The notes: generated from the sequence alone by a model not told the origin. Counted from the stretch's first letter, positions 17,575-27,646 are shown. The stretch is 64,000 nucleotides of DNA from Methanobrevibacter oralis (GCF_001639275.1 NZ_LWMU01000103.1:21698-85697); one strand, 5' to 3'. A program made the numbers and translations.

Positions 17575-18537
17575 ATGAAGTTTAACATGATTAGTAAGAC
17601 TGAGGCTTTTACAAATCCTGATTTTGGTTGTGTTCCTGAAAAAAGGGGAATTAATGAGTATATTTCTAAAGGAGTTATTAATTTAGATAAACCTTCTGGT
17701 CCAACTTCTCATGAAATTGATTCATGGATTAAACGTATTTTACATTTAGAAAAATCTGGTCATGGTGGAACTTTAGATCCTAAGGTTACTGGTGTCTTAC
17801 CAGTTGGGTTAGATGCAGCTACTAGAGTTATTCAACTTCTTTTAACAGCTCCTAAAGAATATGTTTGTTTATTGACTTTTCATCATGATGTAGATGAGGA
17901 TAAGATTCGTGAAACTTTCAAGGAATTCACAGGTAAAATTTTTCAACTTCCGCCTGTGAAATCTGCTGTAAAACGTGAACTTAGAACTCGTAATATTTAT
18001 TATTCTACTATTTATGAAATAGATGGTAAGGATGTTCTATTTAGAATTGGTTGTGAAGCAGGTACTTATGTTCGAACTTATTGTCATAATATTGGGGAAG
18101 CTATTGGTGTTGGAGCACATATGGCTGAGCTTAGAAGGACACAAGTAGGTTCTTTTAATGAAAAAAATAACTTGGTGACATTACATGATGTTACTGATGC
18201 GTATCATTTTTATCTTGAAGATGGTGATGAATCATTTTTACGTGAAGCTATCATGCCAATGGAGAGAGCTGCGGATTATTTACCTAAAATTTTCATTAAA
18301 GATTCAGCTGTTGATGCAATATGTCATGGTGCTGATTTAGCTTGTGGAGGTATTGTTTCACTTGCAGATAATATTCAAAAAAATGACATAGTAGCTATTG
18401 AAACTTTAAAAGGTGAGTTAGTTGCTTCAGGTAATGCATTAATATCAGCTAATGAAATTTTAGAAGCAGATTCTGGATTCGCTGTTAATACTTCTAAAGT
18501 ATTTATGCAACCAAACATATATCCAAGAGTTTGGTAA
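17575..18537 (+). CDS. cbf5: tRNA/rRNA pseudouridine synthase Cbf5
   Basis: Catalytic pseudouridine synthase of archaeal H/ACA guide RNPs, also able to make Psi55 in tRNA. The 320 residues contain INLDKPSGPTSHEIDSWIKR and the catalytic loop SGHGGTLDPKVTG with Asp68. EAGTYVRTYCHNIG comes later, and a C-terminal PUA domain runs from about residue 240 (VDAICHGADLACGGIVSLAD onward). AAGG before the ATG is a modest ribosome-binding site. It ends the first superoperon, as in related methanogens. Confidence 0.95.
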   Translation: MKFNMISKTEAFTNPDFGCVPEKRGINEYISKGVINLDKPSGPTSHEIDSWIKRILHLEKSGHGGTLDPKVTGVLPVGLDAATRVIQLLLTAPKEYVCLLTFHHDVDEDKIRETFKEFTGKIFQLPPVKSAVKRELRTRNIYYSTIYEIDGKDVLFRIGCEAGTYVRTYCHNIGEAIGVGAHMAELRRTQVGSFNEKNNLVTLHDVTDAYHFYLEDGDESFLREAIMPMERAADYLPKIFIKDSAVDAICHGADLACGGIVSLADNIQKNDIVAIETLKGELVASGNALISANEILEADSGFAVNTSKVFMQPNIYPRVW

Positions 18538-18602
18538 AAACTTTTTAACTGTTGTTACTTCTTATTCTATTTAAAATCAAAAATAAAAAGTAGAGAAAGA
18601 GG

Positions 18603-20387
18603 TTAAAATGCACCTCCACCTCCACCACCAGATCCTCCTCCAATACTACCAAAGCTACCAGAATCAGAGGAAGATGGATTAACGGTTTCATGACTTGTTT
18701 CGAATGCGTTATACATCAGATAATATCCACCATAATAATGGTACATGTATAAATTATCATCTCTTTCATCAATATTTGGAACTTGTAGTTTCATAGACTT
18801 GTAAACATTTTCAGCTACTCCAAGAGCACTTCCATATATTAAATACTTATTCCAAACAACAATAGATTCCGGAGGGTGTTGTTTAATTAAGCTGTTATCA
18901 TTTAAAAACTTCTTAAAATTTTTCCATTTGAGATAGAACAATCTTCCCTTTTCGGTCCATTGACCAAAAATATCATCTGGAACAACAAAGGTTATTATTG
19001 AGAAAATAATTAAAAATATTCCTCCTAAAAGAGTATATGCTCCTGAACTAAGTGTACTGTTGAATCCTAAGATAATCATAATTATCGCAGCTATAAATCC
19101 AACTACGGATATAATACTCATTATGGTGCTGCCAGAATCATTGAAATAGCTAGATAGTATATTGTCACTCAAATACTCATTTTTAATATTTGATTGCCAA
19201 GCATTAAATTGTTCTAAAAACCATTCTGCATCACTTTTATTGGATAATTGACTGTTTAATGCAGATAAATTCAATATACCGTCAGTTGAAAATCTGTACA
19301 ATGTATTCACTACAGTTCTTTCATTAAGAGATAAGTTTTCATTTTTACTTTTATCTAATTTCAATATCAATTCCTTAGTGTCGCTTTTTTCATTGTTTTG
19401 TGTTTCTAAATCTATTACTTTTTTATCAATAAGATTCAGTATTGTTGCTTCGAATCCATGCATATCAGGGTTTCCAATTTTATTATTTAACATTGCATTA
19501 ACTACGGCTGGAGGATCATCACTAGGTAATTCTCGTTCATAGATTCCATTATAATTAACTTTTGGTTCTCTACCATATTTTAAATATACAACTATTGCAG
19601 ATATTGGACTTAACAGGGATAATAATCCTAGAATAAGATATATGTTATTCCACATTTCTCTGCTATTAATACTATCATTTAAGTTTTTTTCAATCATTGC
19701 TTTTCCATCTGAATTAACATGTTTTGCATAAGTTGCATTATTAAAATCAGATAAAGGCATTAAAACAAGTAATTCATAAAAGTCTCCTTTTGGAATTGAT
19801 GTAGTTGTGGCTTCAATTTTTCCATTTGTTAATGAGCTACTTACATTGAATTCTTGTGGATTTAAATAGTAACTATTTCCAGTTTTTCCTGGAAGATTTA
19901 TTGTTGCTGTTAATTCTCCGATATCAACATCCCATTCTTCACCCCAAAGTTTAAACTGAAGCGCTCCTACATCATTAAATAATGTAATAACATGCTTCAT
20001 GTTGTAGCTAATGTATATTGTTACTGATGTATCTGAAATTGGTTGGGTGTGTTCTTCATCTGCATATAAATATATTTTTAAATGCTTTTTACCATCAACA
20101 TCACTTTCTTCTAAAACAGGATAAGCACCATCTGCCCATATTTGGATATTTTCTATACTTTCTCCTTCTTTTAACGGTATGTCTCTGTAAACTCCATTAT
20201 AAGTTCCTTTGAATGTATAATAATACGTTTCATTAACGTGTAACATCCCATTATTTCCCACATCTAAATCAATATGCCCCCAATCAATAGTGTAGCTTCT
20301 GTCATCATCATCGGCTGAGACAAGGGTGAGTGTAGAAAATAATAGTAAAAATAGTAATATTATACATATTATTTTTTTTATTTTCAT
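18603..20387 (-). CDS. DUF2207 membrane protein with Gly-rich tail
   Basis: The 594-residue protein has an N-terminal signal or membrane anchor (KKIICIILLFLLLFSTLTLV). A beta-rich external domain typical of DUF2207 follows (SYTIDWGHIDLDVGNNGMLH, YNGVYRDIPLKEG). There is one membrane segment near residues 250-275 and two more near 420-475. The C-terminus ends in a serine- and glycine-rich tail of GGG repeats. A GTG nine bases upstream overlaps the AGGTGA site, so the ATG at 20387 is preferred. It is co-directional with and ten bases from lemA, a common pairing. The molecular role is unknown; an envelope function is likely. Confidence 0.85.
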   Translation of the reverse strand: MKIKKIICIILLFLLLFSTLTLVSADDDDRSYTIDWGHIDLDVGNNGMLHVNETYYYTFKGTYNGVYRDIPLKEGESIENIQIWADGAYPVLEESDVDGKKHLKIYLYADEEHTQPISDTSVTIYISYNMKHVITLFNDVGALQFKLWGEEWDVDIGELTATINLPGKTGNSYYLNPQEFNVSSSLTNGKIEATTTSIPKGDFYELLVLMPLSDFNNATYAKHVNSDGKAMIEKNLNDSINSREMWNNIYLILGLLSLLSPISAIVVYLKYGREPKVNYNGIYERELPSDDPPAVVNAMLNNKIGNPDMHGFEATILNLIDKKVIDLETQNNEKSDTKELILKLDKSKNENLSLNERTVVNTLYRFSTDGILNLSALNSQLSNKSDAEWFLEQFNAWQSNIKNEYLSDNILSSYFNDSGSTIMSIISVVGFIAAIIMIILGFNSTLSSGAYTLLGGIFLIIFSIITFVVPDDIFGQWTEKGRLFYLKWKNFKKFLNDNSLIKQHPPESIVVWNKYLIYGSALGVAENVYKSMKLQVPNIDERDDNLYMYHYYGGYYLMYNAFETSHETVNPSSSDSGSFGSIGGGSGGGGGGAF

Positions 20388-20396
20388 AAAATTCAC

Positions 20397-20951
20397 CTAA
20401 AATTGCACTTTTGGAGCTTCTCTATCACCACTTGCAGCTTCAAAGAAATCTGCTTCATTAAAATTAAATGCATTAGCTATAATATTGCTTGGGAATTGTT
20501 CACATTTATTATTATACATCAAAACAGTATCATTATAAAACTGTCTAGAATAGGAAATTTTATCTTCGGTTTCGGTTAATTCGTTTTGAAGTTGAACAAA
20601 GTTTTCATTTGCTTTTAATTCAGGGTAGTTTTCAGCAACGGCAAATAATGATTTTAAAGCACCAGTTAATTGGTTATTAGCTTCACTAGCTTCTTTAACA
20701 GAAGTTGCATTCATAATATTGCTTCTTGCTTTGGTTACTTCTTCAAATACTCCTTTTTCGTGTGCAGCATATCCTTTCACTGTTTCAATTAAGTTGGGGA
20801 TAAGATCAGTTCTTCTTTTGAGTTGAACATCAATTTGTGAATAACCATTTTTCACACGATTTTTAAGATTTACTAAGTCATTATAAATTTTAACTAAAAC
20901 TATCGCTATTATAATAATTATTATTAATATTAATACAATCATTAAATCCAT
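20397..20951 (-). CDS. lemA: LemA family protein
   Basis: The 184-residue protein has an N-terminal membrane segment ([20 protein letters not shown]). The LemA helical bundle follows, with [40 protein letters not shown] and [20 protein letters not shown]. The end [16 protein letters not shown] is typical. Family role is unknown, though LemA is often paired with DUF2207 or TPM-domain envelope proteins. GAGGT precedes the start. The pair sits on the opposite strand between two ribosomal operons. Confidence 0.92.
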   Translation of the reverse strand: MDLMIVLILIIIIIIAIVLVKIYNDLVNLKNRVKNGYSQIDVQLKRRTDLIPNLIETVKGYAAHEKGVFEEVTKARSNIMNATSVKEASEANNQLTGALKSLFAVAENYPELKANENFVQLQNELTETEDKISYSRQFYNDTVLMYNNKCEQFPSNIIANAFNFNEADFFEAASGDREAPKVQF

Positions 20952-21202
20952 TTTATTTACCTCATATAGTGTGTTATTTGAATATTTTGAATTTGTGTTT
21001 AATATATTTATTTAATTTATATCTAATAATAGCCATTAGTTTTATTTATTATTAATTTCTAAATTAATTATTAATTTGCTTTTTAAAAAAATTTTAGAAA
21101 ACAATACATTTATATATGTTAAGTTTTAGATATTTATTTATCATATTAATATTGATTGATATGCGTGCAAATAATTTTTAAAATATATTAACTATATTTT
21201 CT
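20952..21202. promoter_or_regulatory. Divergent promoter region of lemA and tRNA-Ser
   Basis: AT-rich gap of 251 bases. For the minus-strand lemA, TATA-like sequence lies around 21000-21020. On the plus strand TTTATATA lies at about 21110-21117, with further TATA-like sequence at 21181-21198. Which one serves the tRNA is not decidable by eye. No gene is seen. Confidence 0.4.
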
Positions 21203-21287
21203 GCCGAGATAGTCTAGCCTGGTAAGGCGCGAGACTGGAAATCTCGTGGGCGTTCAGCCCTCCTGGGTTCAAATCCCAGTCTCGGCG
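21203..21287 (+). tRNA. tRNA-Ser (anticodon GGA)
   Basis: The acceptor stem GCCGAGA (21203-21209) pairs with TCTCGGC (21280-21286), leaving G at 21287 as discriminator. The anticodon stem CGAGA/TCTCG encloses the loop CTGGAAA, with anticodon GGA at 21237-21239, which reads UCU/UCC serine codons. A long variable arm and the T-arm CTGGGTTCAAATCCCAG are present, consistent with a class II tRNA. CCA is not encoded. Confidence 0.96.
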
Positions 21288-21481
21288 TTTATTAGTTTTT
21301 AACATAGATTTTATAATTTTTTCATGATTATTAAATTATTTGTTAAACTGATATTTTTATTGCACTCTTAGTTTTTATACTAAGTTTTATATTGTTGAGA
21401 GAACTGTGTTTTAGAAAATCTAAAACATTCGAATCTATATTTTACGTCTCGTAGGTTCGCTCTATAAACGGAGGTTATTTA
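21288..21481 (+). promoter_or_regulatory. Promoter and structured leader of the rps13 operon
   Basis: TTTTTATACTAAG at about 21371-21383 is TATA-like. A perfect hairpin GTTTTAGA/TCTAAAAC with a three-base loop lies at 21408-21426. Below it is a less AT-rich stretch, then CGGAGGT before the rps13 ATG. This looks like a leader of about 80 bases before rps13. Confidence 0.45.
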
Positions 21482-21928
21482 ATGGAAGACGACTTTAAGC
21501 ACTTGGTGCGTATTTCAAGAAAGGATGTAAATGGTAATAAAACCATCGAACAAGCTTTAACCGAAATTAAAGGTGTTGGAATATCTTTATCTAAATCCAT
21601 GTGTCGTACATTAGACTTAGATTTAGATGCTAAAATTGGATACATTGCTGATGAAGATGTTTTAAAAATTGAAGAAATTTTAGAAAATCCTCAAAAATTT
21701 GACATTCCAACTTGGATGTTAAATCGTAGAGAAGATTATGAAACTGGAGATAATATTCATTTAATTGAATCTGATCTTGACATGATTTTAAGAGATGATT
21801 TAAACAGGATGAAGAAAACCAGAAGTTATAAAGGTAGAAGGCACGAAGTTGGTTTACCTGTTAGAGGTCAAAGAACTAAATCTACTTTCAGAAAAAGTTC
21901 TTCAGTTGGTGTAAAACGTTCAAGATAA
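21482..21928 (+). CDS. rps13: Ribosomal protein uS13
   Basis: Small-subunit head protein bridging to the large subunit. The 148 residues contain [20 protein letters not shown], a helix-hairpin-helix segment [12 protein letters not shown], and the basic end [24 protein letters not shown] ([19 protein letters not shown] here). GGAGGT precedes the ATG. It opens the second ribosomal/RNA polymerase operon. Confidence 0.96.
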   Translation: MEDDFKHLVRISRKDVNGNKTIEQALTEIKGVGISLSKSMCRTLDLDLDAKIGYIADEDVLKIEEILENPQKFDIPTWMLNRREDYETGDNIHLIESDLDMILRDDLNRMKKTRSYKGRRHEVGLPVRGQRTKSTFRKSSSVGVKRSR

Positions 21929-21978
21929 TCAGAACTTTTTTTATAATAATTTAATCAATTTTATAAGGAGATATTTTA

Positions 21979-22503
21979 ATGGGACAACCTAGAAAATCAA
22001 GGAAAAAGTATAATACACCACCTCATCCTTGGAATGCAGAAAGAATTAAAGATGAAAACAAATTAATGACTAAATACGGTTTAAAAAATAAAAAAGAAAT
22101 TTGGAAAGCTGATACTTTAGTTAGAAGATACAGTAGGGAAGCAAGATATTTACTTGGTTTCTCTCAAGATCAAATGCAAGAAGAAAAATTAGAATTATTA
22201 GGACACTTAGCTAGAACCGGTATTTTGCCTGAAAGTGCTGCACTTGAGGATATTTTAGATTTAAATGTTGAAGATATCTTAAGAAGAAGATTACAAACTA
22301 TTGTATATAAAAAAGGTTTAGCTCGTACTCCTAAAGAAGCTAGAATGTTTGTTGTACATGGTCACATAACTTTAAATGGTAAAAAGATTAATTCACCAAG
22401 TTATGTAGTATTAAGAGGTCAAGAAGACGAAATTGGTTTCTACCGTTCTTCACCTGTAGCTAAACAAATTGAAGAGTACAACAAAGCTAATACAGAAGAA
22501 TAA
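21979..22503 (+). CDS. rps4: Ribosomal protein uS4
   Basis: 16S 5'-domain binding protein and early assembly factor. The 174 residues include [20 protein letters not shown] and the S4 RNA-binding motif [20 protein letters not shown] near residues 120-140. This is the short archaeal/eukaryotic S4 (S9e-like) type. AAGGAGAT precedes the ATG. Confidence 0.96.
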   Translation: MGQPRKSRKKYNTPPHPWNAERIKDENKLMTKYGLKNKKEIWKADTLVRRYSREARYLLGFSQDQMQEEKLELLGHLARTGILPESAALEDILDLNVEDILRRRLQTIVYKKGLARTPKEARMFVVHGHITLNGKKINSPSYVVLRGQEDEIGFYRSSPVAKQIEEYNKANTEE

Positions 22504-22514
22504 AGGGTGTAATT

Positions 22515-22907
22515 ATGGCAAAAGATGAAAAATGGGGTATAGCTAATATTTACTCATCATTCAACAACACTATTATTACTGTAACAGATATTACTGGTGC
22601 TGAGACTATTTCTCAATGGTCTGGTGGAAAAGTTGTTCGTGCTGACAGACAACAGGCTTCACCATTTGCAGCTATGGCTGCTGCAACTAGAATAGCTGAC
22701 GATGCTAAAGAAAAAGGATTCATTGGATTACATATTAAAGTAAGAGCTCCTGGTGGAAATGGGCCTAGAAGCCCTGGACCTGGTGCACAAGCTACTATTC
22801 GTGCTTTAGCAAGAGCTGGAATTAAAATAGGTAAAATTGAAGATATTACTCCTATTCCTCACGACGGTACTGGAAGACCTGGTGGTAAAAGAGGAAGAAG
22901 AGTCTAA
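22515..22907 (+). CDS. rps11: Ribosomal protein uS11
   Basis: Platform protein next to the E-site mRNA. The 130 residues contain [20 protein letters not shown] and [20 protein letters not shown]. The end is [18 protein letters not shown], the invariant C-terminus. AAGGGTGT precedes the ATG. It sits between rps4 and rpoD, as in all Euryarchaeota I know. Confidence 0.97.
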   Translation: MAKDEKWGIANIYSSFNNTIITVTDITGAETISQWSGGKVVRADRQQASPFAAMAAATRIADDAKEKGFIGLHIKVRAPGGNGPRSPGPGAQATIRALARAGIKIGKIEDITPIPHDGTGRPGGKRGRRV

Positions 22908-22919
22908 GAAGGGTTTAAT

Positions 22920-23720
22920 ATGGAGATAGAAATTAAAAGCAAAACTGATGATGAAATGGTTTTCATTGTCCGCGATGCAGAAGTGCCTTTTATCAATGCT
23001 ATTAGAAGATGTGCCATAGTAAATGTTTCTAAATTAGCTATTGAAGATGTGAATATTATTAGAAATGATTCTGCAATGTTTAATGAGGTACTTGCACATA
23101 GACTTGGTTTAACTCCTTTAGTTTCTAATATTAATGCAATTGGAGGATTACCTTTGCCTGAAGATGATGACTATGAAGATCATCCAGGTGTTATGTTTTC
23201 TTTACAAGAAGAAGGGCCTAAAGTAGTTTACTCTAAGGATTTAATATCTTCAGACTCAATTATTAAACCAGTATATGATACAATTCCTCTTGTAAAACTT
23301 AATGAAGGGGAAAAAATTAATATTGAAGCTAGTGCAAAATTAGGTTATGGAAAAGAGCATGCTAAATGGATACCAACCACAGTTTGTGCTTATAAACAGT
23401 ATCCTGAAATTACTTTTAATGATGATGTGGACATTGACTATGATTGTGCTTTGGCATGTCCTAGAGGTGTTTTAAAATCAGATAGAAGATCTAAAAAGAT
23501 TAAAATTTTAGATATTGAAAATTGTAGCATGTGTAAAAGTTGTGTTAGAGCTTCTGCTAATGGATATATTAATGTAGGGTATCATAAGAATGATTTCATA
23601 TTTAGAATTGAAACTGATGGATCAATGTCTCCTAAAGAAGTTTTATTAAAAGCTTGTGAAGAATTAGGGAATAAAACAGATAAATTTATCAGATTTAGTG
23701 AAGAAGGAGGAAGTAAATAA
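22920..23720 (+). CDS. rpoD: DNA-directed RNA polymerase subunit D
   Basis: Archaeal counterpart of bacterial alpha / eukaryotic RPB3; with subunit L it nucleates polymerase assembly. The 266 residues include EVPFINAIRRCAIVNVSKLA and EVLAHRLGLTPL. A ferredoxin-like insert carries Cys176 and Cys180 (C-x3-CP) and Cys202, Cys205 and Cys208 (CxxCxxC). That set could hold one iron-sulfur cluster, but the full two-cluster pattern is not present. The stop overlaps the ATG of rpl18e by one base. Confidence 0.95.
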   Translation: MEIEIKSKTDDEMVFIVRDAEVPFINAIRRCAIVNVSKLAIEDVNIIRNDSAMFNEVLAHRLGLTPLVSNINAIGGLPLPEDDDYEDHPGVMFSLQEEGPKVVYSKDLISSDSIIKPVYDTIPLVKLNEGEKINIEASAKLGYGKEHAKWIPTTVCAYKQYPEITFNDDVDIDYDCALACPRGVLKSDRRSKKIKILDIENCSMCKSCVRASANGYINVGYHKNDFIFRIETDGSMSPKEVLLKACEELGNKTDKFIRFSEEGGSK

Positions 23721-24085
23721 TGGTTAAGAAAATTAACAAAACAAATCCTAACCTTATTGAACTTATTAACAAACTTAATAAACAATCAAAAAGTGAAAAT
23801 GCAGCTATTTGGAAAGATGTTGCTAATAGGCTTTCAAGGTCCAACAGAAGAACCGCAGAAGTAAATTTATCTGATATTAACAGATATGCTGAAGCTGGTG
23901 AAACTGTTTTAGTACCTGGTAAAGTTTTATCTAATGGTGATTTAACAGAAAAAGTTGATGTTGTAGCATTTAAATTCTCAACTAAAGCACAAGAGAAAAT
24001 TGAAAGTGCTGGTGGAGAATGCATCTCAATTGATGAAGTACTTGAAGCTAATCCTAAAGGAAGCAACATTAGAATCATGGAATAA
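23720..24085 (+). CDS. rpl18e: Ribosomal protein eL18
   Basis: Archaeal/eukaryotic large-subunit protein with a fold like uL15. The 121 residues include KTNPNLIELINKLNKQSKSE, WKDVANRLSRSNRRTAEVNL and ETVLVPGKVLSNGDLTEKVD. It begins on the last base of the rpoD stop, with GGAGG in the rpoD end as ribosome-binding site. Confidence 0.96.
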   Translation: MVKKINKTNPNLIELINKLNKQSKSENAAIWKDVANRLSRSNRRTAEVNLSDINRYAEAGETVLVPGKVLSNGDLTEKVDVVAFKFSTKAQEKIESAGGECISIDEVLEANPKGSNIRIME

Positions 24086-24103
24086 ATAGGGATGTGTGTT
24101 ATG

Positions 24104-24526
24104 ATGATTATTAATGGAGAAGGATGCGTTTTAGGAAGATTAGCTAGTGTAACTAGTAAAAATCTTTTAGAAGGCGAAGAAGTTGTAATTCTTAATGCTG
24201 AAAAGATTATGTTAACTGGAAACAGGGATTGGGCTTATGCTAAATATAAACAAAGAGTGGACAGGGCTAGTATCTCTAACCCTCGTGATTTAGGTCCTAA
24301 ATATCCTAGAAGACCAGATGATATATTTAGAAGAACTGTAAGAGGAATGTTACCTTATAGAAAATCTAAAGGTAAAACCGCATACAAAGGCTTAAAAGCA
24401 TTTGTTGGAGTTCCAGCAGAATATGCTGATGTTGAATTTGATAAAATTCCTGAAGCTGAATACAAAAATATTAAAAAAGGTGTTGAGTTAGGAGAAATCT
24501 CTAAACTTTTAGGAGCTACCTTTTAG
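24104..24526 (+). CDS. rpl13: Ribosomal protein uL13
   Basis: Early-assembling large-subunit protein. The 140 residues ([20 protein letters not shown] onward) include [20 protein letters not shown] and [20 protein letters not shown]. In-frame ATGs also lie at 24101 and 24092. The 24092 start would leave no ribosome-binding site, and TAGGGATGTG just upstream favours 24101 or 24104. The choice between the last two is uncertain by one residue. Confidence 0.94.
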   Translation: MIINGEGCVLGRLASVTSKNLLEGEEVVILNAEKIMLTGNRDWAYAKYKQRVDRASISNPRDLGPKYPRRPDDIFRRTVRGMLPYRKSKGKTAYKGLKAFVGVPAEYADVEFDKIPEAEYKNIKKGVELGEISKLLGATF

Positions 24527-24544
24527 ATAAATGGATGTGTGATT

Positions 24545-24946
24545 ATGGTTAAAGTTATTCATACAAGTGGAAAACGTAAAACAGCTATTGCAAGAGGTAC
24601 TGTTAAAGAAGGAACTGGTAAAGTTAGAATTAATAGAGTTCCTTTAGAACTTTACTCTCCAGAGCTTGCTAACTTAAAATTACAAGAACCATTGACTATT
24701 GCTGGTGATTTAGCTAATGAAGTGGATATTAATATTCATGTTGTTGGTGGAGGAGTAATGGGTCAAGCTGAAGCTGCACGTATGGTTATTGCTAAGGGGC
24801 TTGTACAATGGTCACAAGATATGGATTTGAAGGAAAAATTCATTCATTACGACAGAACTATGTTAGTAGGTGACCCAAGACGTTCTGAACCTAAAAAATA
24901 TGGTGGTCCTGGAGCAAGAGCACGTAAACAAAAAAGTTACAGATAG
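24545..24946 (+). CDS. rps9: Ribosomal protein uS9
   Basis: Small-subunit protein whose C-terminal tail touches P-site tRNA. The 133 residues include [40 protein letters not shown] and the basic end [18 protein letters not shown]. An in-frame GTG at 24539 falls inside the GGATGTGTGAT ribosome-binding region, so ATG 24545 is used. Confidence 0.95.
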   Translation: MVKVIHTSGKRKTAIARGTVKEGTGKVRINRVPLELYSPELANLKLQEPLTIAGDLANEVDINIHVVGGGVMGQAEAARMVIAKGLVQWSQDMDLKEKFIHYDRTMLVGDPRRSEPKKYGGPGARARKQKSYR

Positions 24947-24994
24947 ATACTTCTGTAATTTTAAATTTTATTTAAATTAAAAAAGATGATATAA

Positions 24995-25165
24995 ATGATT
25001 CCTATTAGATGCTTAAGTTGTGGAAAACCAGTATCTGCATATTTTGATGAATATAACAAAAGAGTGGCAGCTGGTGAAAAGTCAAAAGATGTCTTAGATG
25101 ACTTAGGTTTAACTAGATATTGTTGTAGAAGAATGTTAATTTCTCATGTTGAAACATGGGAATAG
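24995..25165 (+). CDS. rpoN: DNA-directed RNA polymerase subunit N
   Basis: Small zinc-binding polymerase subunit equivalent to eukaryotic RPB10. The 56 residues read [20 protein letters not shown], then a linker, then [19 protein letters not shown]. The atypical zinc motif CxxC...CC (C6, C9, C43, C44) is intact. GATGAT precedes the ATG. It lies between rps9 and rpoK as expected, and is short enough to be overlooked. Confidence 0.96.
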   Translation: MIPIRCLSCGKPVSAYFDEYNKRVAAGEKSKDVLDDLGLTRYCCRRMLISHVETWE

Positions 25166-25240
25166 ATCTTGTAATTGGGAGAAATTTATTATTATAATAT
25201 TTAATCTTGGTAAAATATATGCCTAATGGAAGTAATATTC

Positions 25241-25420
25241 ATGAATACAAAAAATTTAACAAGGTTTGAAAGAGCTAGACTCATTGGAGCTAGAGCAATT
25301 CAAATATCTATGGGGGCTAAACCATTAATTGAATTAGATGCTTCTTTAGATCCGATTGATATAGCTTACGAAGAGTTTGAAGCTGGAGTTTTACCATTAG
25401 ATGTTATTAGAAATGAATAG
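25241..25420 (+). CDS. rpoK: DNA-directed RNA polymerase subunit K
   Basis: Polymerase subunit equivalent to bacterial omega / eukaryotic RPB6, which aids assembly. The 59 residues contain the signature [20 protein letters not shown] and the end [20 protein letters not shown]. An in-frame ATG at 25226 would add five residues (MEVIF). The shorter form matches the usual archaeal length. The ribosome-binding site is weak for either start. Confidence 0.93.
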   Translation: MNTKNLTRFERARLIGARAIQISMGAKPLIELDASLDPIDIAYEEFEAGVLPLDVIRNE

Positions 25421-25554
25421 ATTTTATCTATTTTTTCTATTAATTTATTTAAAAAAAATAAAAAATACCAACATAACTCTATAAAGAAACTTACTGATTT
25501 TTTAAAGAGTATAGATTATATGGTAATAAATTAAATGACACTGAGGTGTTTTTT

Positions 25555-26799
25555 TTGGATAGTATAATTGAAGATGTCCAAGTTCGTAAAATTTTGGACA
25601 GTAGAGGAAATCCAACTGTAGAAGTAGATGTAATTACTTGGAACGGTTTTGGTAGAGCTGCTGCACCAAGTGGAGCAAGTACTGGTTCAAGAGAAGTAGT
25701 TTCTTTTCCTGAAGGTGGAGTAGATGTAATAGTAAGTGAAGTTGAAGAAGTACTAGCTTGTGAACTCATTGGTATGGATGCTGAAGATATTGCTACTATT
25801 GATGAAGTTTTAAGAGAAGTAGATGGAACAGATAATTTATCAGCTATTGGTGGTAATACTACTGTAGCAGTTTCCATGGCTGTAGCTAAAGCAGCTGCCG
25901 CCTCTTATAATATGCCTTTATACAAATATCTTGGAGGTAATTTAGTAAATGAGATGCCATTCCCATTAGGAAATATGATGAATGGCGGGGCTCATGCAGG
26001 TATTAATGCACCTGATATTCAAGAGTTTTTAGTTGTTCCTATTGGAGCAAATAATATTGTTGAAGGTATTTTTGCTAATGCAGCAATCCATAAAAAATTA
26101 AAAGAATTAATCCAAACCAAAGACTCTAATTTCACTGGTGGAAAAGGAGACGAAGGCGGATGGATTCCAAATATCACAAATGATATTGCACTTGAAATTC
26201 AAGCTCAAGCATGTGAGGAAGTGGGTGATGAATTAGGTATTGAAATTAGACCAGCTTTAGACATGGCTGCTTCTGAATTTTGGAGGGATGATGAAGAAAA
26301 ATATGTTTATGGTCAAGATGGTATTAAGAGAGATACAGGTGATCAGTTAGAATTTGTGAAAGACATTATTGAAACTTATAACATGTTCTATGTAGAAGAT
26401 CCATTTGATGAATCTGATTTTGATGGTTTCTCACAATTAACCTCAAAAGTTAAAGATGACTGTCTTATTTGTGGTGATGATTTATTCGTAACTAATAAAG
26501 AAATATTAGCTAAAGGTATTAAGATGAATGCAGCTAATGCAATTATCATTAAACCTAATCAAATTGGTTCTTTATCTGAAACTTATGCTACTGTAAAATT
26601 AGCTAAAGAAAATGATATTGTGCCTGTTGTTTCACATAGATCTGGTGAAACTACTGATGATACTATTGCACATTTAGCTGTTGCATTTGGTTCTCCTATG
26701 ATTAAAACAGGAGCTATTGGCGGGGAAAGAATAGCTAAATTAAATGAATTAGTACGTATTGAGGAAGAACTTCCAAATCCAAAGATGAATGTATTCTAA
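25555..26799 (+). CDS. eno: Enolase (phosphopyruvate hydratase)
   Basis: Converts 2-phosphoglycerate to phosphoenolpyruvate in central carbon metabolism. The 414 residues show the family marks in order: [17 protein letters not shown], the loop [28 protein letters not shown], the metal-binding [11 protein letters not shown] and GDDLFVTN, and the signature [31 protein letters not shown] follows. The start is TTG at 25555: an upstream GTG at 25546 lies inside the GAGGTG ribosome-binding site. A TATA-like AGTATAGATTATATGG precedes. Confidence 0.96.
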   Translation: MDSIIEDVQVRKILDSRGNPTVEVDVITWNGFGRAAAPSGASTGSREVVSFPEGGVDVIVSEVEEVLACELIGMDAEDIATIDEVLREVDGTDNLSAIGGNTTVAVSMAVAKAAAASYNMPLYKYLGGNLVNEMPFPLGNMMNGGAHAGINAPDIQEFLVVPIGANNIVEGIFANAAIHKKLKELIQTKDSNFTGGKGDEGGWIPNITNDIALEIQAQACEEVGDELGIEIRPALDMAASEFWRDDEEKYVYGQDGIKRDTGDQLEFVKDIIETYNMFYVEDPFDESDFDGFSQLTSKVKDDCLICGDDLFVTNKEILAKGIKMNAANAIIIKPNQIGSLSETYATVKLAKENDIVPVVSHRSGETTDDTIAHLAVAFGSPMIKTGAIGGERIAKLNELVRIEEELPNPKMNVF

Positions 26800-26818
26800 A
26801 TTTTGTGAGGGGATTGTA

Positions 26819-27013
26819 ATGGCAAAAGTTATCATTGAATATGATAAATGTGATGGTGCAGACTGTGCAGAATGTTCTGATGTTTGCCCAATGGAAGTTT
26901 TAGTACTTAAAGGGGACAAAATTGAAATTGTTGACCCAGATGAATGTAGTTATTGTGAAGTTTGTATGGATGTTTGTCCAAACGACTGTATACATATTGA
27001 AGATGATTTTTAA
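26819..27013 (+). CDS. Ferredoxin, two [4Fe-4S] motifs
   Basis: Small soluble electron carrier of 64 residues. The first cluster motif is C11-x4-C16-x2-C19-x3-C23-P; the second is C43-x2-C46-x2-C49-x3-C53-P. The spacing C-x4-C in the first motif is slightly longer than the standard CxxC but is seen in related methanogen ferredoxins. An upstream in-frame ATG at 26789 lies within eno, and GAGGGGAT before ATG 26819 fixes the start. Its partner enzyme is unknown. Confidence 0.92.
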   Translation: MAKVIIEYDKCDGADCAECSDVCPMEVLVLKGDKIEIVDPDECSYCEVCMDVCPNDCIHIEDDF

Positions 27014-27037
27014 AAATAAAGATAAATGGTGATTATT

Positions 27038-27637
27038 ATGGCAAATGAACTTTTAATTGATTTAGATAATTATTTAGCAGCAGGTTTACATATCGGAACC
27101 CAACAAAAAACAAGCGATATGGAAAAATACATATTCAGAGTAAGATCTGATGGTCTATATGTATTAGATATTCAAAAAACTGATGAAAGGATTAGACATA
27201 TTGCAAAACTTTTAGCAAAGTATGATCCAGAAGATATTTTAGTAGTAGCTACAAGACAATATGGTCAAGCTCCTGTTAAAAAATTCGGAGAGATTATTGG
27301 TGCAAAAACTATTCCAGGTAGATTCATTCCTGGAACTTTAACTAATCCAAATTATGCTAAATTCATCGAACCTAAAATTATTGTTGTAACTGACCCAAGA
27401 TCTGATGCACAAGCTGTTATCGAATCAAAACAAAATGGTATTCCTGTTGTTGCTTTATGCGATACAGAGAACTTATTAAGTTTTGTTGATATTGCAGTAC
27501 CTGTAAACAACAAAGGTAGAAAAGCCATTGCTTTAATTTATTGGTTACTTGCAAGACAAATTTTAAGAGAAAGAGGAGAAATTCCTGAAGATGGCGAGTT
27601 AGTTTATGATGCAACTGATTTCGAACTTAAATTTTAA
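27038..27637 (+). CDS. rps2: Ribosomal protein uS2
   Basis: Small-subunit protein at the back of the platform. The 199 residues include [40 protein letters not shown] and [20 protein letters not shown]. An in-frame GTG upstream overlaps the GGTGAT site, so the ATG at 27038 is used. Position after eno and ferredoxin genes is a typical euryarchaeal arrangement. Confidence 0.96.
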   Translation: MANELLIDLDNYLAAGLHIGTQQKTSDMEKYIFRVRSDGLYVLDIQKTDERIRHIAKLLAKYDPEDILVVATRQYGQAPVKKFGEIIGAKTIPGRFIPGTLTNPNYAKFIEPKIIVVTDPRSDAQAVIESKQNGIPVVALCDTENLLSFVDIAVPVNNKGRKAIALIYWLLARQILRERGEIPEDGELVYDATDFELKF

Positions 27638-27646
27638 GTGGTTTAA

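Noticed and set aside
21110..21117. TTTATATA as the certain tRNA-Ser promoter
   Set aside because: It lies about 90 bases from the tRNA, further than usual; closer AT-rich boxes exist, so it is left as one option.
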